A stretch of DNA of 64,000 nt from Magnolia sinica. Its lineage: Eukaryota; Streptophyta; Magnoliopsida; Magnoliales; Magnoliaceae. The notes beneath the pieces were generated by a model. That model ran no database searches. It saw nothing but the letters and a program-made list of their open reading frames with translations, and was not told the DNA's origin. This document shows positions 24,600 to 38,089 of the stretch, one piece after another; the first letter of the stretch is position 1; every line of letters starts with the position of its first letter. The position numbers and the translations under genes are program-made. The DNA lies in NCBI RefSeq assembly GCF_029962835.1, contig NC_080574.1, positions 26,386,001-26,450,000 on the forward strand, written 5' to 3'.

Positions 24600-25060
24600 A
24601 GATTGTTGTAGGCAGTCCTGATAACAAAAGGTTACGTGGCCCCACCGTGATGTTAGTCTGAGATATCCCATCCATCCATCCATCAGTGAAGCAGTTCATA
24701 TGACATTAAGGATGTAAAACCAAAAATGTGGTAGATTCAAAGCTAAGTGAGCCACGCCATAGGATACAGTGGGGATGAAACGCCCACCGTTGAAACCCCC
24801 TTAGCACGTAAGGAAGTTTTGGATCACCAACAGATGTACGTTTTCCCTTCACTCTCATCTTATAAATGGTTTAGACGGAATATAAATACCGCGATGAACA
24901 TGGGAAGCTTCAGATGGCTGGCATCCCCATCCCTATGGTTTGGCCCACCTGAGCTTTGATCTTGGCCTCACGTTCTTACATGAGATGGTGCAACCAATGG
25001 ACGGATTGAATATCGCCCCAAGGTTTTTTTTTTTTTTTGCATTGACTCCTCACCCTGAGC
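24600..25060. repeat. Palindromic miniature element, diverged copy
   Basis: Recognisable family words in order: GGCCCCACCGTGATGTTAG, GCCACGCCATAGGATACAGT, CGCCCACCGTTGAAAC, GTTTTGGATCA, TTTTCCCTTCA, TGGTTTGGCCCACCTGAGC, and ATGGACGGATTGAATAT. It is interrupted near its right end by a T run at 25025. Ends not defined. Confidence 0.65.
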
Positions 25061-25127
25061 ATGGGTCTCAACGGCTTGTGCGGTCCAGATACTCATTAGA
25101 TGGGACCCACAATGAGCATGTCTTGGG

Positions 25128-25595
25128 AAACGGATTGGCTACGGGCTAGTGGTCGGTGCACTGTGGGCCCCACCATGATGTATGTATTTCATCCACGCCG
25201 TATATCTATTTTTCTAGATCATTTTATGATATGAGACCAAAAATGAGGTATATCCCAATCTCAAGTGGACCCACATTACATGAAACCGTGTTGAATGAAT
25301 GTCGGCCATTAAAATAATTTTGAGGCCATAAAAGTTTTAGATCAAGCTAATATTTGCCTTTTACTTTCATCTAGGTCTTCACGGACTAAGGATGTTAAAT
25401 AAACCTTACAATGAGCCTTAGGAGGATTTTAATAGTGTATATCCAATCACTATTGTTGTATGTGGTGTGTTCCACCTGAGATTTATGTGCCTCTCATTTT
25501 TTGGAATCAAGCCTTAAAACGATCCGTGAAAATGGATGAACAGAATGAAAGAAACACATACATCATAGTGGGGTCGATCATCCCGCGCTAAAAAA
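25128..25595. repeat. Palindromic miniature element copy
   Basis: Begins near GTGGGCCCCACCATGATGTA and ends near CACATACATCATAGTGGGG, its mirror image. The usual internal landmarks (AAGTGGACCCACATTACATG, GTTTTAGATCAAGCT, TGTGGTGTGTTCCACCTGAG) are in the expected order. Confidence 0.7.
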
Positions 25596-25599
25596 CATT

Positions 25600-25860
25600 T
25601 CTAAGCAAGCCTGTGTGATGTTTATTTACGATTCACTCTGTTCCTAAGGTCACGTAGGCCTAAAGAAGGGAAAAGAACAAATATCAGATTGATTCAAAAA
25701 CTTCCTACCCTCAAAAAATTTTCAATAGTAGACGTTCGATCCAACTGCTTTCTGCATTGTGGTCCACTTGAGATTTGGATCCGTCTCATTTTAGAGTGGA
25801 TGGACGGTTTAGATATAACACATGCCTCATTGTGGGCCTTAGGGAGCTTGAGAACATCAA
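25600..25860. repeat. Half of a palindromic miniature element
   Basis: Only the right half of the family pattern is present, from gtgatgtttatttacgattc to cattgtgggcc. The left half is missing. It follows directly on the previous copy. Confidence 0.55.
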
Positions 25861-26629
25861 CACGCCACCACCCGGTTGTTTCCCAAAATCAAACCAAACA
25901 CAACAATGATAGGCTAAATACATATGTTTTCAAAGGACATGTAATCAAATTTATAACTATGTAGTATGGATTGTTGGTCATATTTCTTCCTAACCGTTCA
26001 TTTTTTAATGCATGGCGTCCATAGTAAGTGAACGAAGCTGACGTTTTGCACTGCTTGGTAGAAGAGAAAGTTGAAACTGGATGATCTGGTCCGGGCTTAT
26101 AGACTTTGAAGAGATCATCCCATCACAACATGGTGGGCCCCACAATGTTGGTGGGCCCATCTGAATTTTTTAAGTGCCTTTTATCTTTTTTATGTACGGT
26201 AAAGAGGAATTATCAACTATTGGATGGAGTGAATTTAATATATACAACATGGGTTGAGTGCGCATAAAACAAGTGTTATATATGATTCTTCTCATACACA
26301 ATCGGTCTGAAGATCCTGTTAGATTGGAATCCTCTGCAACATCTAAAACACTGATTGTGTGGGACCCACTACGTTGTAAATGTAAAAGTGCACTTTATCC
26401 ATGGGGTTTTGTCCTTTAGGTAGGCATTGAGGTTTTTTTTTTTAAAAAAAAAGAAGCTAGAGCCACAAATAAGACGGGCCACACTACATGGAATAGTGAG
26501 AATGTAATGTGGACCGTAGGTTTGTGTGTAAGGACACTATGTGGCGTATCTTTCACCAAGCTAATTAATTAGGTTTAACTCACAGGCGGGGATTGGGTAT
26601 TACCACACCAGGATCCAGCTAGAGATGGA

Positions 26630-26990
26630 CGTACAATCCTATTAGGGGCTCTGTGGGGCCTACCATTGTATATGTATTTTATCCATGCCATCCATTCATT
26701 TTGACAAATTACAGAATTAAAGCCCTACTGCTGAGATCGTCTTAGGTGACCACGGAAGTTTTGGATCAAGCTGACATTTATTTATTTATTTAAACATGAA
26801 CCCAGACACTCACACCAGTGTGATACAATGGGTACTCTGAGCTCATTACCTCATGTTGAAACTCTTGTGAATCTACCATCTAGCTAATATTTATGATTTT
26901 CCTTTACCCATGTCTATGTGACCTTATAAACAACTTAGAAAAAACACATATATCACATTGGGCCCATGGAGTCCCTGATCAGACCATTCT
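26630..26990. repeat. Palindromic miniature element, interrupted copy
   Basis: Starts near CTGTGGGGCCTACCATTG and ends near CACATATATCACATTGGGCC. The middle (about 26780-26890) is replaced by unrelated text resembling the field of another repeat, followed by resumption of the family pattern. Confidence 0.55.
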
Positions 26991-29900
26991 TCTCTACCTA
27001 GGTCCTGGTGGAGGTAGTACCCAGTCCACGCCCTTAACTCAATGGGATAAAGGAAAGATGCTTGATAAAATATTCATGCAAGTAGCATCACGAGATCTTA
27101 TTATTTTTAAAGCTATTTTACATCATTCTCATTGGTATGGCTCATGTGAATTTTTAATTAAGCTTGTCTTTTTTGTATACAAAACACAAAAAGTAATTCT
27201 CGCCTTACGAACTTAGGATTTTACCTGTGAGATGTTGTACCCTACAACATGTGGTGACTCATCTTTGTCGGGGTGGTATTGAAGAGGCTAGGTGTAGGGT
27301 TGTATGAGGCCTGATTTGAATTGTTTGGGTCGAGCATTCCAACTTGGCCTATTAAAAAAAAAAAAAATCATTTGAGGCTCCATCTCACTTATTTACACGC
27401 TAACAACCCTCTAGACCATCCAAATTCTTGGTCCCATTTTGGATGAACCATCTCTAAAATCACACTAATTAAATGACCCTAACCACTAAATTATGGGTCT
27501 CATTTTAAATGGAGCATATCTCTAAAATTACATTGACCAAATAATACCAACCATCTAACGGTACAAAATAGGTCAAAGAGTTTATAATGAACATCAGGTA
27601 GGCTTGTCCTCACTAGACCTAGATAGGATTCAACAAACAACAAACATGCATCACAAAATAACACCGACCTAAATGGACAAAACCAAGATAGACCTAATTT
27701 AGCTATGCTTTGGGGTTTGAACTTTTGTTGCTACCAAATAAATAATTTGAAACTTTTGGGGATTTAATTATTTACTGGAAACTTGCTTTGCTACTTGCAT
27801 TATTAGGTATTTAAGTTCCTTAGAAATGAAATGGCTAGTCAGGAACTTCCACAATCATATTAAGGTGATGGGTTAGGTCAATCTAGATAATTCATCAAGT
27901 AATATGATAGTGGAATCCTCAAAAGAAATAGGCCATTCAGGTTATCAATTGGAACCCTCCAATGAAGTGCATGGATACTTAACAAATTGATGGACACTGT
28001 AGGAGTTTTATAAGGTGGGTTTAATTGATCAATAATTTTGATCTACCTTGGGGTTAGATATTGTGATTGGCCATACCGGCGGGGCTTGTTAGAGTTGTGA
28101 TCAATCTCACATTTGTGTAAGGGTAATGTGCTTGGACTGCAATTCACTCACAATGTTTTAATGGACTTGAAATCCTAGAACGTGTGGATGAATTTCAATG
28201 GGTTACGAATTCCTATCCGGCTAATACATAAATAGGGTTGGTTCCCCAAACTTATGTGTTAGAAGCTCTCTCTCTCATCTACTTGCTTTCCTAAGCGTGT
28301 GAGGTATGAAAGATTCCAGCAACCACCATTTAGCAATAGCTTCTCAAAAAGATGAGATTTAAATTTCACTTATTAGGTCTCCATATTTGATATATTGTTC
28401 GGTCCTTTCAATAGCACTATTCTAAGTTCTTAACATATTGGAATATTTGTGTGCTCAAAGCTAGTACCATAGTACTATTCTAGGTTCTTAACACTGGCCA
28501 AAGAGGTTTGCTAAGATACAATATCCCGTCATACTCCTACACGAGAGGTTAGGATTTTAGCTTTTACATATGTGTTCATTTTAGATTATCCAAGTCGTGT
28601 ATACAGTGGGCTTGACCTTGGATGGATTATATATATTGGAAAGCTAACAACTATTAGATTGCAGTATTTTGACTTTTTGATAATTAACAAATTTCCTTCA
28701 AATATTGATAGTCTCCTTGGCCTGTGATTGATCAAAGTATTGATAAATTTCAATATGAGATTTTCCTTGTCATTGTTGTAATTCAATTAGGCACAAGACC
28801 ACGTGTTAATGAACAACCAATATTTGATCAAATGTGTGTAATTAAGATAGTGTCCAATGTATTAGAGTCATATTCGACTCAAGTTTGATTAAATGCTTGC
28901 AATCCCTGACATCAAATCAATCATAAGATTAGACTTATGAAGATTGACCTAACTATCTAGATACTACTCTGTAGTGATCAGGTGATTTGAAAGAGGTGAA
29001 TTAATCCTTCAATGAGATGTTTTTACCTTAAACTAAAAAAAAATCTTTTTAACAGTAATCGTGGTCCTTAAGTTTTTCAATAATGCAATAATAGATAAAT
29101 AGAATTAAAAATAAAGGCTGGATTGACGATTTTATTAATTTAGAATTAAGATCATTACAATAAAATTCTATAAATTAAAATAGGCAGAGAAAATAAATGA
29201 TAATTACTTATAATCATCTATGTGAATAAATAATAGAGGTGAATGGCCAGTAGGAGTGACCAGTTTGATCTTTCAAGTATGAACTCAATTGAATGGAGAT
29301 CTGACAATGAACGTCATGGATATTCAATCTATTCATAGGCGTATTGCAATGATAGTGTTGGATAATAGTGATATAAGTTATGCTAAACTCCGAAGTTGCT
29401 ATGGCAAGAGCCCGACAAAAATAGAAGACTTGAAGGTTAAAACTAAGATAAGTAGCATTTCACTGTGAGAGAAATTACGTGTATTTGCTCGATTGGTTAC
29501 CTTGTGCTATTCATCGGGTGTCATTTATATCGATTGGGAAGTGTGGTGATTGTATCAAGGTTTCCTTGCTAATCCACGTTTTATCTTCAAAGGTTATGGG
29601 ATCGTATCAAAGTTCGACTCAGATTCCTCATTGCATCCGTCGATTTCTTTGTAATTTAGGAAATATACTCTTCTCAACACTCTGTAGTCTCCTTAAAATG
29701 ATCAATCATCTTTGAAAATTTTTACTTTTCGGCATGATTGTTTGAGACATTATTGTTGTGTATCTTGTATTTCAAGTTTTTTTGTCTCGGCAAGGCTTTA
29801 TAAGCTTGTCAAGAACGACGCCTAATGACACATGCCACTCATGCAACGATCACGTTTATTTCTCATAGTGTCTTACTTTTCTCGATTGAAAACATGCGTA

Positions 29901-30470
29901 CGACTCTGAACCGTTCTGATTTTGGTAAGTGACGTGTCACCGAAGGAAGTAAAGTTAAAATATACATATCATTAGTCATAAGTGAGATTTCGTTTGTAAT
30001 TCATACATAATAACAACATGTGGGGCAATCAATTGGTCTCCATGGATTGAACCACGAAGGGTGTAAACAGTCACCTCCCTATACAATTTGCAGCCCATCA
30101 CATGAACAATACGAGTTGCCAAAAGGATCAAATCCAATGGCTAAAACCCCAACGCATACTACTGCAATGCATCTAACACATTCAATCAAAGCCGACTGAA
30201 AGTTGAAACTGGAAACTGAAAAGCCATTCACCCAACGAGGAATTAACAGGTCCAGACGCACAAGGAAAACAAATTTCTTATCTATTCATACCGTACAACC
30301 GGGGTAATGATTTAATGATCCACACCATTCATCTCACATGGCTAATGGTAGATGTGTTTGATTTTTAATACCCTTCTTAAATATGCTGTAAAATAGGTAA
30401 TTATTACTCTTTTGGATTGTTTGAAAATCCAAAAGTATTTTTGCTCTGAAAAACCGTTCAAAATGATTGA
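26991..30470. other. Gene-free AT-rich interval, possible LTR remnants
   Basis: No exon is supported. Two stretches look like retrotransposon LTRs without coding parts. At 28040-28510, acataaatagggttgg sits about 50 bp before a CT-rich tract. At 28975-29990, a segment opens with the agaggtgaattaatccttc phrase common in plant LTRs. Neither has a defined partner LTR, so these are suggestions. Confidence 0.35.
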
Positions 30471-30479
30471 TTTAAATTT

Positions 30480-30910
30480 ATGGGCCCTATGATATATGTG
30501 GCATATCTACTCTGTCCATCTATTTTATTAAAACATTTTGGAGATTGTGAACTAAAAACACGAGGCACATCCAAATCTCATGTAGTCTACATCAAATGAA
30601 ATAGTGGCCTTAAAACGTACACTATTGAAAGTTGTTTTCTTTATCAACCGACATTAGTATATTTTTGTTACCTACCTTGTTCATAAAAGGTCGCATGACA
30701 TCAACAGGAGGAAAACACCAAAATCATATTGATTCAAAACTTACATGAGCCCCTCTGAGTTTTTACTGATATGCAATTTCCATGGTTTTCTATGATGTGC
30801 TTTCATTGAGCTTTGGATTAGTTTCATTTTTGAGATAATGTCATAAAATCAGCTAACATAATAGATGGACGGTATTGATAAGCAACAAACATCATGGTGG
30901 ACCCACATCT
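30480..30910. repeat. Palindromic miniature element, strongly diverged
   Basis: Family order is retained (gggccctatgatatatgtgg, ccatctattttatt, cacatccaaatctcatgt, ttgattcaaaacttac, gagctttggattag, agatggacggtattgat, aacatcatggtggaccca) with many substitutions. Confidence 0.6.
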
Positions 30911-31559
30911 ATTTTCCACTAGTCCTCAATTTTAGTGATTAAAAAGCAGGTGTCAAGTCAACCTCGGGAATGATGTGATAATTGCATAGGTAAATAATTA
31001 TCACCGGTTTCCAATGTAATCATAGGCTTTATAAAAAATCAAACATGCCTTAAAATCTTCTTTATTGGATGTTCTTAACCATCCTATCTTTGCATTTCTT
31101 GTATCAACTCATTGTATTATTCTTCGCCAGCTGTTTCATCCACTGATCAAAGAGTTGGAATTTTCCAATCTGGAATATTTGGGGCCGTTCACCATCTAAG
31201 GTGGATCCATCGTATCGACGGTCTGGATGACGAATGCATGTGACCATGCGTATGCAGTAGGCGCATCGGAATCCTGATGCGTCAGGACCAATAATTGTTT
31301 TCCTCCACGCGACTAAAGTGATACCAGAAGTCGGAGCGCATGGCGCGGCTCGGAACGTGTACGTCGAGCACGTGTTGCTGGATGGGCCCCACGTAGTTGC
31401 AAGTTCAGATGATTTGAACCGTCCATCTGGTGGAAAATACTCTGGATGGAGATTGTTCCAACGAATGGTCTGATTGATTATCTTAATCATTCGACTGGTT
31501 CACCTTTCGACACAAATCAGTTCTGGGGCCACATTCAAATGGATGAGATGTGAACAAAT

Positions 31560-32010
31560 GATGTCCAATCGGACGCAGTGCGCTGTGGAGCCCACCTTGA
31601 TCTATATGTTTTATATCCTGGCCGTCCATTCATTTTAACTGCTCATTTTAGGGCATGAACTAAAAATGAAGCAGATCTTAAGCTCAAGTGGAATATACCA
31701 GAGGAAACAATGGTGACTGAATGCCCATCATTGGAACTTTCCTAAGGCCCACATAATGTTTATTTAGCATCCAACATGTTGATAAGGTCCAACCGCCCTG
31801 GATGAAGGAAAACACAAATATCCCCTTGATCTAAAACTTTTGTGGCTCAAGAAATTTTAAACGGTAGGCATTACTGTTTCATGTGGTACGGTCCACTCAA
31901 GCGTCAGATCTGCTCTATTTTTGTGTTCATGCATTGAAATAAGCTGTAAAATCAATAGACAACATAAGTATAAAGCACATACATTAAGGTAGGCTCCACA
32001 GTGCACACGT
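31560..32010. repeat. Palindromic miniature element copy
   Basis: Mirror ends: cagtgcgctgtggagcccac on the left and the complement of gtaggctccacagtgcacac on the right. Internal family words are complete. No certain target-site duplication. Confidence 0.7.
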
Positions 32011-32069
32011 CACCACACCACTGCCGACGGTGGCTGTGGTCATCACCACCTAATTGGGCCAAAGTCTTA

Positions 32070-32660
32070 AGGTTCCTATGTCTCGACCGTAACCCAATTG
32101 AGCCCAACCATAGGTTGGGAATTCTCAACCGAAGTTCAATCCAAGCCAGCTCGGCTGGGTTAGTGGGGTCAGTCAGGGTAGATACATACTAATATTTTTA
32201 TTATTACATTAGTTTATTATAATTTAATACATATATTATTTTTTGTATATATGATTTTATAAATTACATAGTTATTTATTTTAAAGAATTTCATTTTTTC
32301 TAAACAAATAAGCTAAAATATATATTTAGGAGACAAAAGTTTAATATTACTTGTTAGCTTAGTCATCGAAATGGCGTAGACCAATGACACTCAGTATCAA
32401 TAGAATTTCTCATGCCTTCGACATAGATGACTCGCATTCACTTATATATTATAACTAACATGTCCATCGGGTTTCATCTCTGGACAGGCAACCTAAGACT
32501 TCAACCCAAGTCGGACTCAAACTTTTGTCAGATTAGTATTTATATAGCGCAAGCTTAAGGCTAAACCCAGTACATCATACCCAAGCCCAACCCAATGTCA
32601 GGTTGGTCATTGGTCGGTCCGGTTGAACCCGCCGACTTTCAACCCTACACCTGATCCCTG
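32070..32660. repeat. Probable hAT-like miniature element (CAACCC-rich)
   Basis: Opens with aaccgtaacccaattgagcc and closes with cccgccgactttcaaccct. Both ends are rich in AACCC/GGTTGG words in opposite orientation, and there is an AT-rich core at 32190-32340. No target-site duplication was settled. Confidence 0.4.
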
Positions 32661-32705
32661 TCCCGTCCATTCTTACTTGTTTTCTGTCCACACCCCATTC
32701 GCAGT

Positions 32706-33087
32706 GGGAGCGGATTGCCTGTGATCCGGAGCACAGTGATGTCCGTGACAAATCCACTCCGTCCATCTGTTTTGAAAGGCTACAATGGAACATGATTCTA
32801 AAAATCAGGTAGATCCAAAACTCAGGTACTGTTTATCCTAGTATTAATAATTATATGAACTGTTAGATGGCATATAAACATCATGGTCACCTGCAAGAAG
32901 GTTACAACAGCGGATGTTGCTGCTCCTACTGTTTTGTTGGTGTGGCCTACCTAAGTTTTGTGTCTGATGTTTAAAATCATATCCTATTGTAGTCTTGCAA
33001 AACAGATGGGTGGAGTGGATTTGTCACAAACATCTCTGTGGGTCCCTTACAGCTTCGGGCACGGAGGGTCACACGCAATCCACTCCT
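32706..33087. mobile_element. Short MULE-like miniature element
   Basis: Left end GGGAGCGGATTGCCTGTGA, and right end the complement of AGGAGTGGATTGCGTGTGA. Flanking 9-mers are attcgcagt and atccgcatt, a 7-of-9 match, a plausible decayed 9-bp duplication. It is a 382-bp member with the same terminal GGGAGCGGATT as the element at 23169 but a shorter interior. Confidence 0.65.
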
Positions 33088-33659
33088 ATCCGCATTGGCA
33101 TTGCCCTGCGGTATAGAACGGTTTAGATCGGCCGAACATGCAGTCGTTTGCCATCTAGAGCGATCATCTGTGTAAGTAGAAAATAGGATGTCGTGTACGG
33201 CCATGACTAATCCATCATGGCGCCATCAAATGAGCAGTCCATATTCGTACACGTCTGCTGCATGTTCCGTGAAATGCCGTGCAACTCTTCGTGGGCGATG
33301 GGAGATGATATCGTGACCCAGAAGAACCTAAATAGTATAGCCCTACTGCGACAGTACACGTGGCAGGGTTATCTTTTAATCAGAAACATCCATCTAGTGG
33401 ACCCACCATGGATGGAGATTGATTTAGGATATGCATAGATAGGATGATCCTAGCCACCTGAAAAAATGGCCTTCAAATCCACGGTGGGAAATAAAAACAG
33501 TTCATGATCAACATTATATGGTGGAAAGTCTTTTGATGTGTATAAGTTTCGAGCCATCCATAACGTGGCCCACTAGTTGGACAGTTCAGATTAATAAATA
33601 ACATGGCCACATGTAATGTAGAGAGGTGCGTCTGCATTCCATCAGTTCCAGATCCTCCG

Positions 33660-34005
33660 GCTCTACAGTATCATCTTCCGTGGGGATAGTGATGCCCACC
33701 GTTGAAACTGATATTTGTGTTTTCCTTCATCAGGTCTCGTGACCTTGTGAATAGATTGGACACAAGCAGACAACATCGTTTGAAAGGTTTCAACGGTGTA
33801 TGTTATTATCTATACTTCTCGTCTGTGTGGTCCCCATGAACTTTCAATTTTCTTCAATTTTGGGCTCACCCCTTAAAACAAGCTGGTAAAACAGATGGGC
33901 GGCATGGATAAAACACATACATTATGGTGGGCCCCACAGGGTCCTGATGCTAGCTAATTGGTGTTAGGTTCACCAGGCAATCCGCATTCTTGTACATGAG
34001 ACACA
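33660..34005. repeat. Palindromic miniature element, left part missing
   Basis: The right two thirds are clear (TTGTGTTTTCCTTCATCA, AGGTTTCAACGGTG, GGGCTCACCCCTTAAAA, CACATACATTATGGTGGG, ending CAGGCAATCCGCATTCT). The left end is truncated or replaced. Confidence 0.55.
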
Positions 34006-34418
34006 CGTCAACATCAGTACAAACGGTCCAAAACCGAGGCTCCCACCCACTGAACCTATATGTTCCCTATTTTGAGCAACCTAAACTTTAAAATGGCTTG
34101 AGTTTCCATCCATCCCTTCATCCTGCTACGTGGCACCTGATGAATGGATTGGATGACATGTAAACAACAAGTAACACTCCACCTGAAAGTTGCAATGTGG
34201 CCGGCAGCCATCACCCTTCCCAATGACCCCATAGCTACCTTAGGTGTGTCCCACCTGAGTTACTAATCAGGCTGAATGTTTGGATCTGGGACTATCATTG
34301 GAGGTGATATCTAATGAACGGTTTGGATGGCATATACTTGAGGCTGTACATTCGGATGCGTTGCAACGATTTGGACGGCCTGGATGGGCAAGCATGTGTG
34401 GGACGTGCACTATAATGA

Positions 34419-34622
34419 TCAGATTTGAAACTTGATCTCACTCAATGCTCGGGAGTAGATCTTAAAAACGTCATGCTTCATGAGTGCTTTGGGAATGATA
34501 TCTCGAACATCTGCTTTTTTTAGTTTAAGAATTCGGTGGGCCATGTCGGCCACATCACCATTTACTGAAGAATCTGCACCGTCAATATCGAAGCGTCCAT
34601 CAATGTACATCACCACCGTCAA
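34419..34622 (-). other. Unassigned 67-codon open frame
   Basis: The frame contains ADMAHRILKLKKADVRDIIP and KALMKHDVFKIYSRALSE, a low-repeat, amphipathic, protein-like composition unlike neighbouring repeat-derived frames. I do not recognise the family. There is no supporting upstream exon, and the sequence lies between miniature elements. It could be a stray exon fragment or chance. Confidence 0.2.
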
Positions 34623-37600
34623 TGTTCCGATCAGATTCTTTCACTGTCTAATGATGAGGTGTTGCTAATGATGCATTATCAATTATTGCCCTCAAGCCTA
34701 AGTTCATTGCACTCAAAACCACAATGTGAGGTTATTTTCTGCCTCCAAAAGTCCAATCTGTGGTGCATCCAAGAGGCAATCGTAGCCGTTGAGATCATGG
34801 CAGATGAAGAGGTAGAAAGTTGCTACTAACATGTGCTCATCATCTTTTTCTTACAACGGAAGTTCTACTTAAGAAAGCATCCATTAGGGGGATGTATTCA
34901 TCAGTGGACTGCTTTGGAAGTTTCCATGTCTCAATCAGCTGCAATCATTTGTTTTATTAGCCATTTAACTCGACATCAGCTCAACTCAGCTCAGGCCGTG
35001 TTTTTCTACAAGTCATGGTAGGATAAGCTATTCCACAAGTGCTGTGCTTGGGCCCACTAGAGTGTGCTTGTTGCATCCGGTCCATCCAACAGGGTTGCCC
35101 ACAATGAAAGTTAGATGCCTTAAAATTTAGGCCGTTCTAACTTTTAGGCCGTTCTAACTTTCACACAAGCTACAATGTGCTTTGGATGGTTGTCCATTGT
35201 TTTCTACATGTGATTCACTTACCGCTTATTTAATTTTTCAACTTACAAGCAAATCAGCCTAAATGGAATATGATTATTTACTTTTATATTTGTGTGGAGA
35301 CATCATTTATGTTTAACTGTAACGATGGTTTTGCTGCATGGTTTATTTCATTCAAAAATTATGGTAGATATGATCATTTTCAACTTAAAAATGTAATCAT
35401 TACCATTTGTGTTACCTATTTCCTTTGCAATATTTGACAATCTATGTATAAGTTGTAATTCTTGTTTAAACAAACACTTGGATAAATTGATTGCTTTACA
35501 TTTGGAAAATGATTTTATAAGCCGGATTGTTAGATCCCATTATAATGGTGGCCTAATTTTCATCAACGAGTGCTTGTGTAAATAATGTGGTAGGCTGCAT
35601 TGCAAAATCAATGGACAACTGTGAAAGGGAAAAAAATGATTAGTCCACCTTTTAAGTCTTCAGTCCACCTTTTAAGTGTTCAACTTCCATTGGGTGTAAA
35701 ATAACCTTATCATACCAGGCTTGAAGAGGGACCAGTTTCGAAGTTAGAATGCAAGAAGACCAAACGATTGCATGCACTAAAATCTCCATCTTTCACGATT
35801 GTATGATCTGAAATAAAGTATAAGGACTCAATTATTTCTCCACCTAAATAGGGGCCCATTCAGGGCTTGTTCAGAAGCTTGGATTTGAAATGCTTTTGAA
35901 TCCAAAACACAATTACAAGGGAATCAAAGTGATTTTGAATTCTCATTTGTATTTGGTTGAAATGTATTAAAAAATTAAACATTCTATTTAGAAGCTTGTA
36001 TTTGAAAGGCATTGAAATTCTTTGATATATTCTTAGGACTTAAATTTAATTAATTAAATTGACTTTTATATTCGAAATTTATATGTGTGTGTGTGATATT
36101 TGATAGAATGATTATAATAAATCCATTAAAATATATACTTTAGCAAAAAAAAAAAGGAAAATTTGAGCCTCGGGTGGGCCACAAATGCAATGATCACTAA
36201 CAAGCGACTAACAATTATTTTTTAACCATTCATTTATATGTTCAATGTTTGGATGATTCAAATCATTTTATTAATATGATTTTAGTGTCGCAACCAATAA
36301 TTGGATTGTGTTGAAATATCATTAACGTGTCATGTGTTTAGTGGATTAATAGACTAAAGACACATTTGTTACATGTGCAACTATCCTCTCCTACAAACTA
36401 GACAAAAAGACATTTCCTTAAGATTACAGGGAAACTCTACATTTTGAAGATATTTCAAAACAAACATAAAATAAAAATAAAAAAATTAAACTACCAGTAA
36501 TTCCATTTACCTCCAAATCCAACGGTGTCAAAGGGGAGTGTTAGTTTAAACCAAAATATCGTAGTGGCCTTTGCTTAAGTGGGCCAATAATCCTTTACCG
36601 TGGTTGCTTTTCTCCCAAGCAGGCACCAGCACCTACATATAGCTTTGGCAGATTAGCCACTGTGAACGGACGGCCTCCGTTGTCCTCTTCGTGGAAAAGA
36701 TCTTGACCAGCAGCCCTACAAATAGACGGTTAAGAAGAAAACAAATCCCACGGTTGAAAAGCAACGAACTTTATTTAGATTATTGGGAATCAGACATTCA
36801 CATTGGTGCATCAGACGGGACGCAGACAAAATGGTATAGGTAGGGCCCACTTTAAGTAATCTAAGCCATTGATCTAGTGTGGTCATTGATGGGATTCACC
36901 ATGAACAGCTCCTGAACGAAAAAAATCTTCGAATTGGAAGATCCTAGCCACATAATACTTGGCCGTTTGTTGGTTGAATGGGAACAACCACTATATCTTC
37001 TTTCCATCAAGAAATTTTTGGTGCATGGACCATTCACAGTGGGGCCCACAACATCAACAGTCTGGATCTCTTAATAATGCGCCCCACTTACACAAAATGA
37101 AAATCCAAACGTACAGTCTCTTCACAAGAGCATTGTCTAGTTGCTCTTTCAAAGTTAAGTGGGATAGCAAACTCCTCATATCTTAAAACAACCTCAAATG
37201 GGATTTATTAACAGATCTTCACCAAGCCCACACACGTTATAAGGCAGCCGATCTACACACCACAGCACGTGCCAACTTCGTCCCCATTCTCAGCATCCAA
37301 TCCGTCGGTCGTTTGGTCCTCACAACGGAGATGACATTTCCCAAAAATCAGACCATTCGATCAACTCATAAGGTGGGTCATGGTGTTAAAAACAAATCAA
37401 CCAAACTGCAATGTGGGTCAGCCTGATTTTTGGGACACGGCATAGGTGCTATGTGACCCACCTGATGGACGGCTTAGATCCCAGGTGCCCATGTCAGGTT
37501 GGCTTGTGGATGGACTGTGGGCTAAGTAAAACCTCTTTATTAAGACAGTAGAAAGTGGTCAGAACAGCATTATGCTTAAAAATTAAGTAAATTTGAACTG

Positions 37601-38089
37601 TTCTTAAGCAATGAGTGTTCCCCCTCATTTGGTGACACTCTTTCGCTTGAAGGAAGTATGGATTTATTTCATGTCATTGAAGAGTGTCATGTGCTATGCG
37701 TTGGACAAAGATGCCTTTGTAGATTAGGATGATGGCCGTAGAGACATGATGGCCCACCAAGCCACATGCATGTGGGCCATTCTTGTTTTGGACACTTGAT
37801 GCACGCCTCGCTTCCAGAGGAAGAAAGTATGGCCTTGATCAGATAATCAAGGAAGTTGGTTCTTTCCAATCTTTTAGAATGTGGGAGTTTTCTGGCCGTT
37901 CTTGTAGTGGACCAGGTGATCAGAAAATAGGGTTTGTTAATGATCTAATTATTATGGTGATGAATGTCCATTGCATGGGCTATTCCATCTTGGGGTTGTG
38001 ATTCATGCATGAAAATGTTTCAATTGCTTGATTTGTATTATGTGATTTGTGATTAGTGATTAGAGGTGAATCCAATTGCCAAGATGTAT
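34623..38089. other. Gene-free interval with scattered repeats
   Basis: Short tandem duplications occur at 35131-35162 (aggccgttctaacttt twice) and 35643-35680 (agtccaccttttaagt twice). Miniature-repeat fragments lie at about 35860-36060 (starting gggcttgttcagaagcttgg), 36840-37080 and 37330-37490. No exon is supported. Confidence 0.5.

Noticed and set aside
31104..31490. 128-codon minus-strand open frame
   Set aside because: Composition follows a GC-rich miniature-repeat fragment (GGTCCATC, GGGCCCCAC words). No family resemblance.
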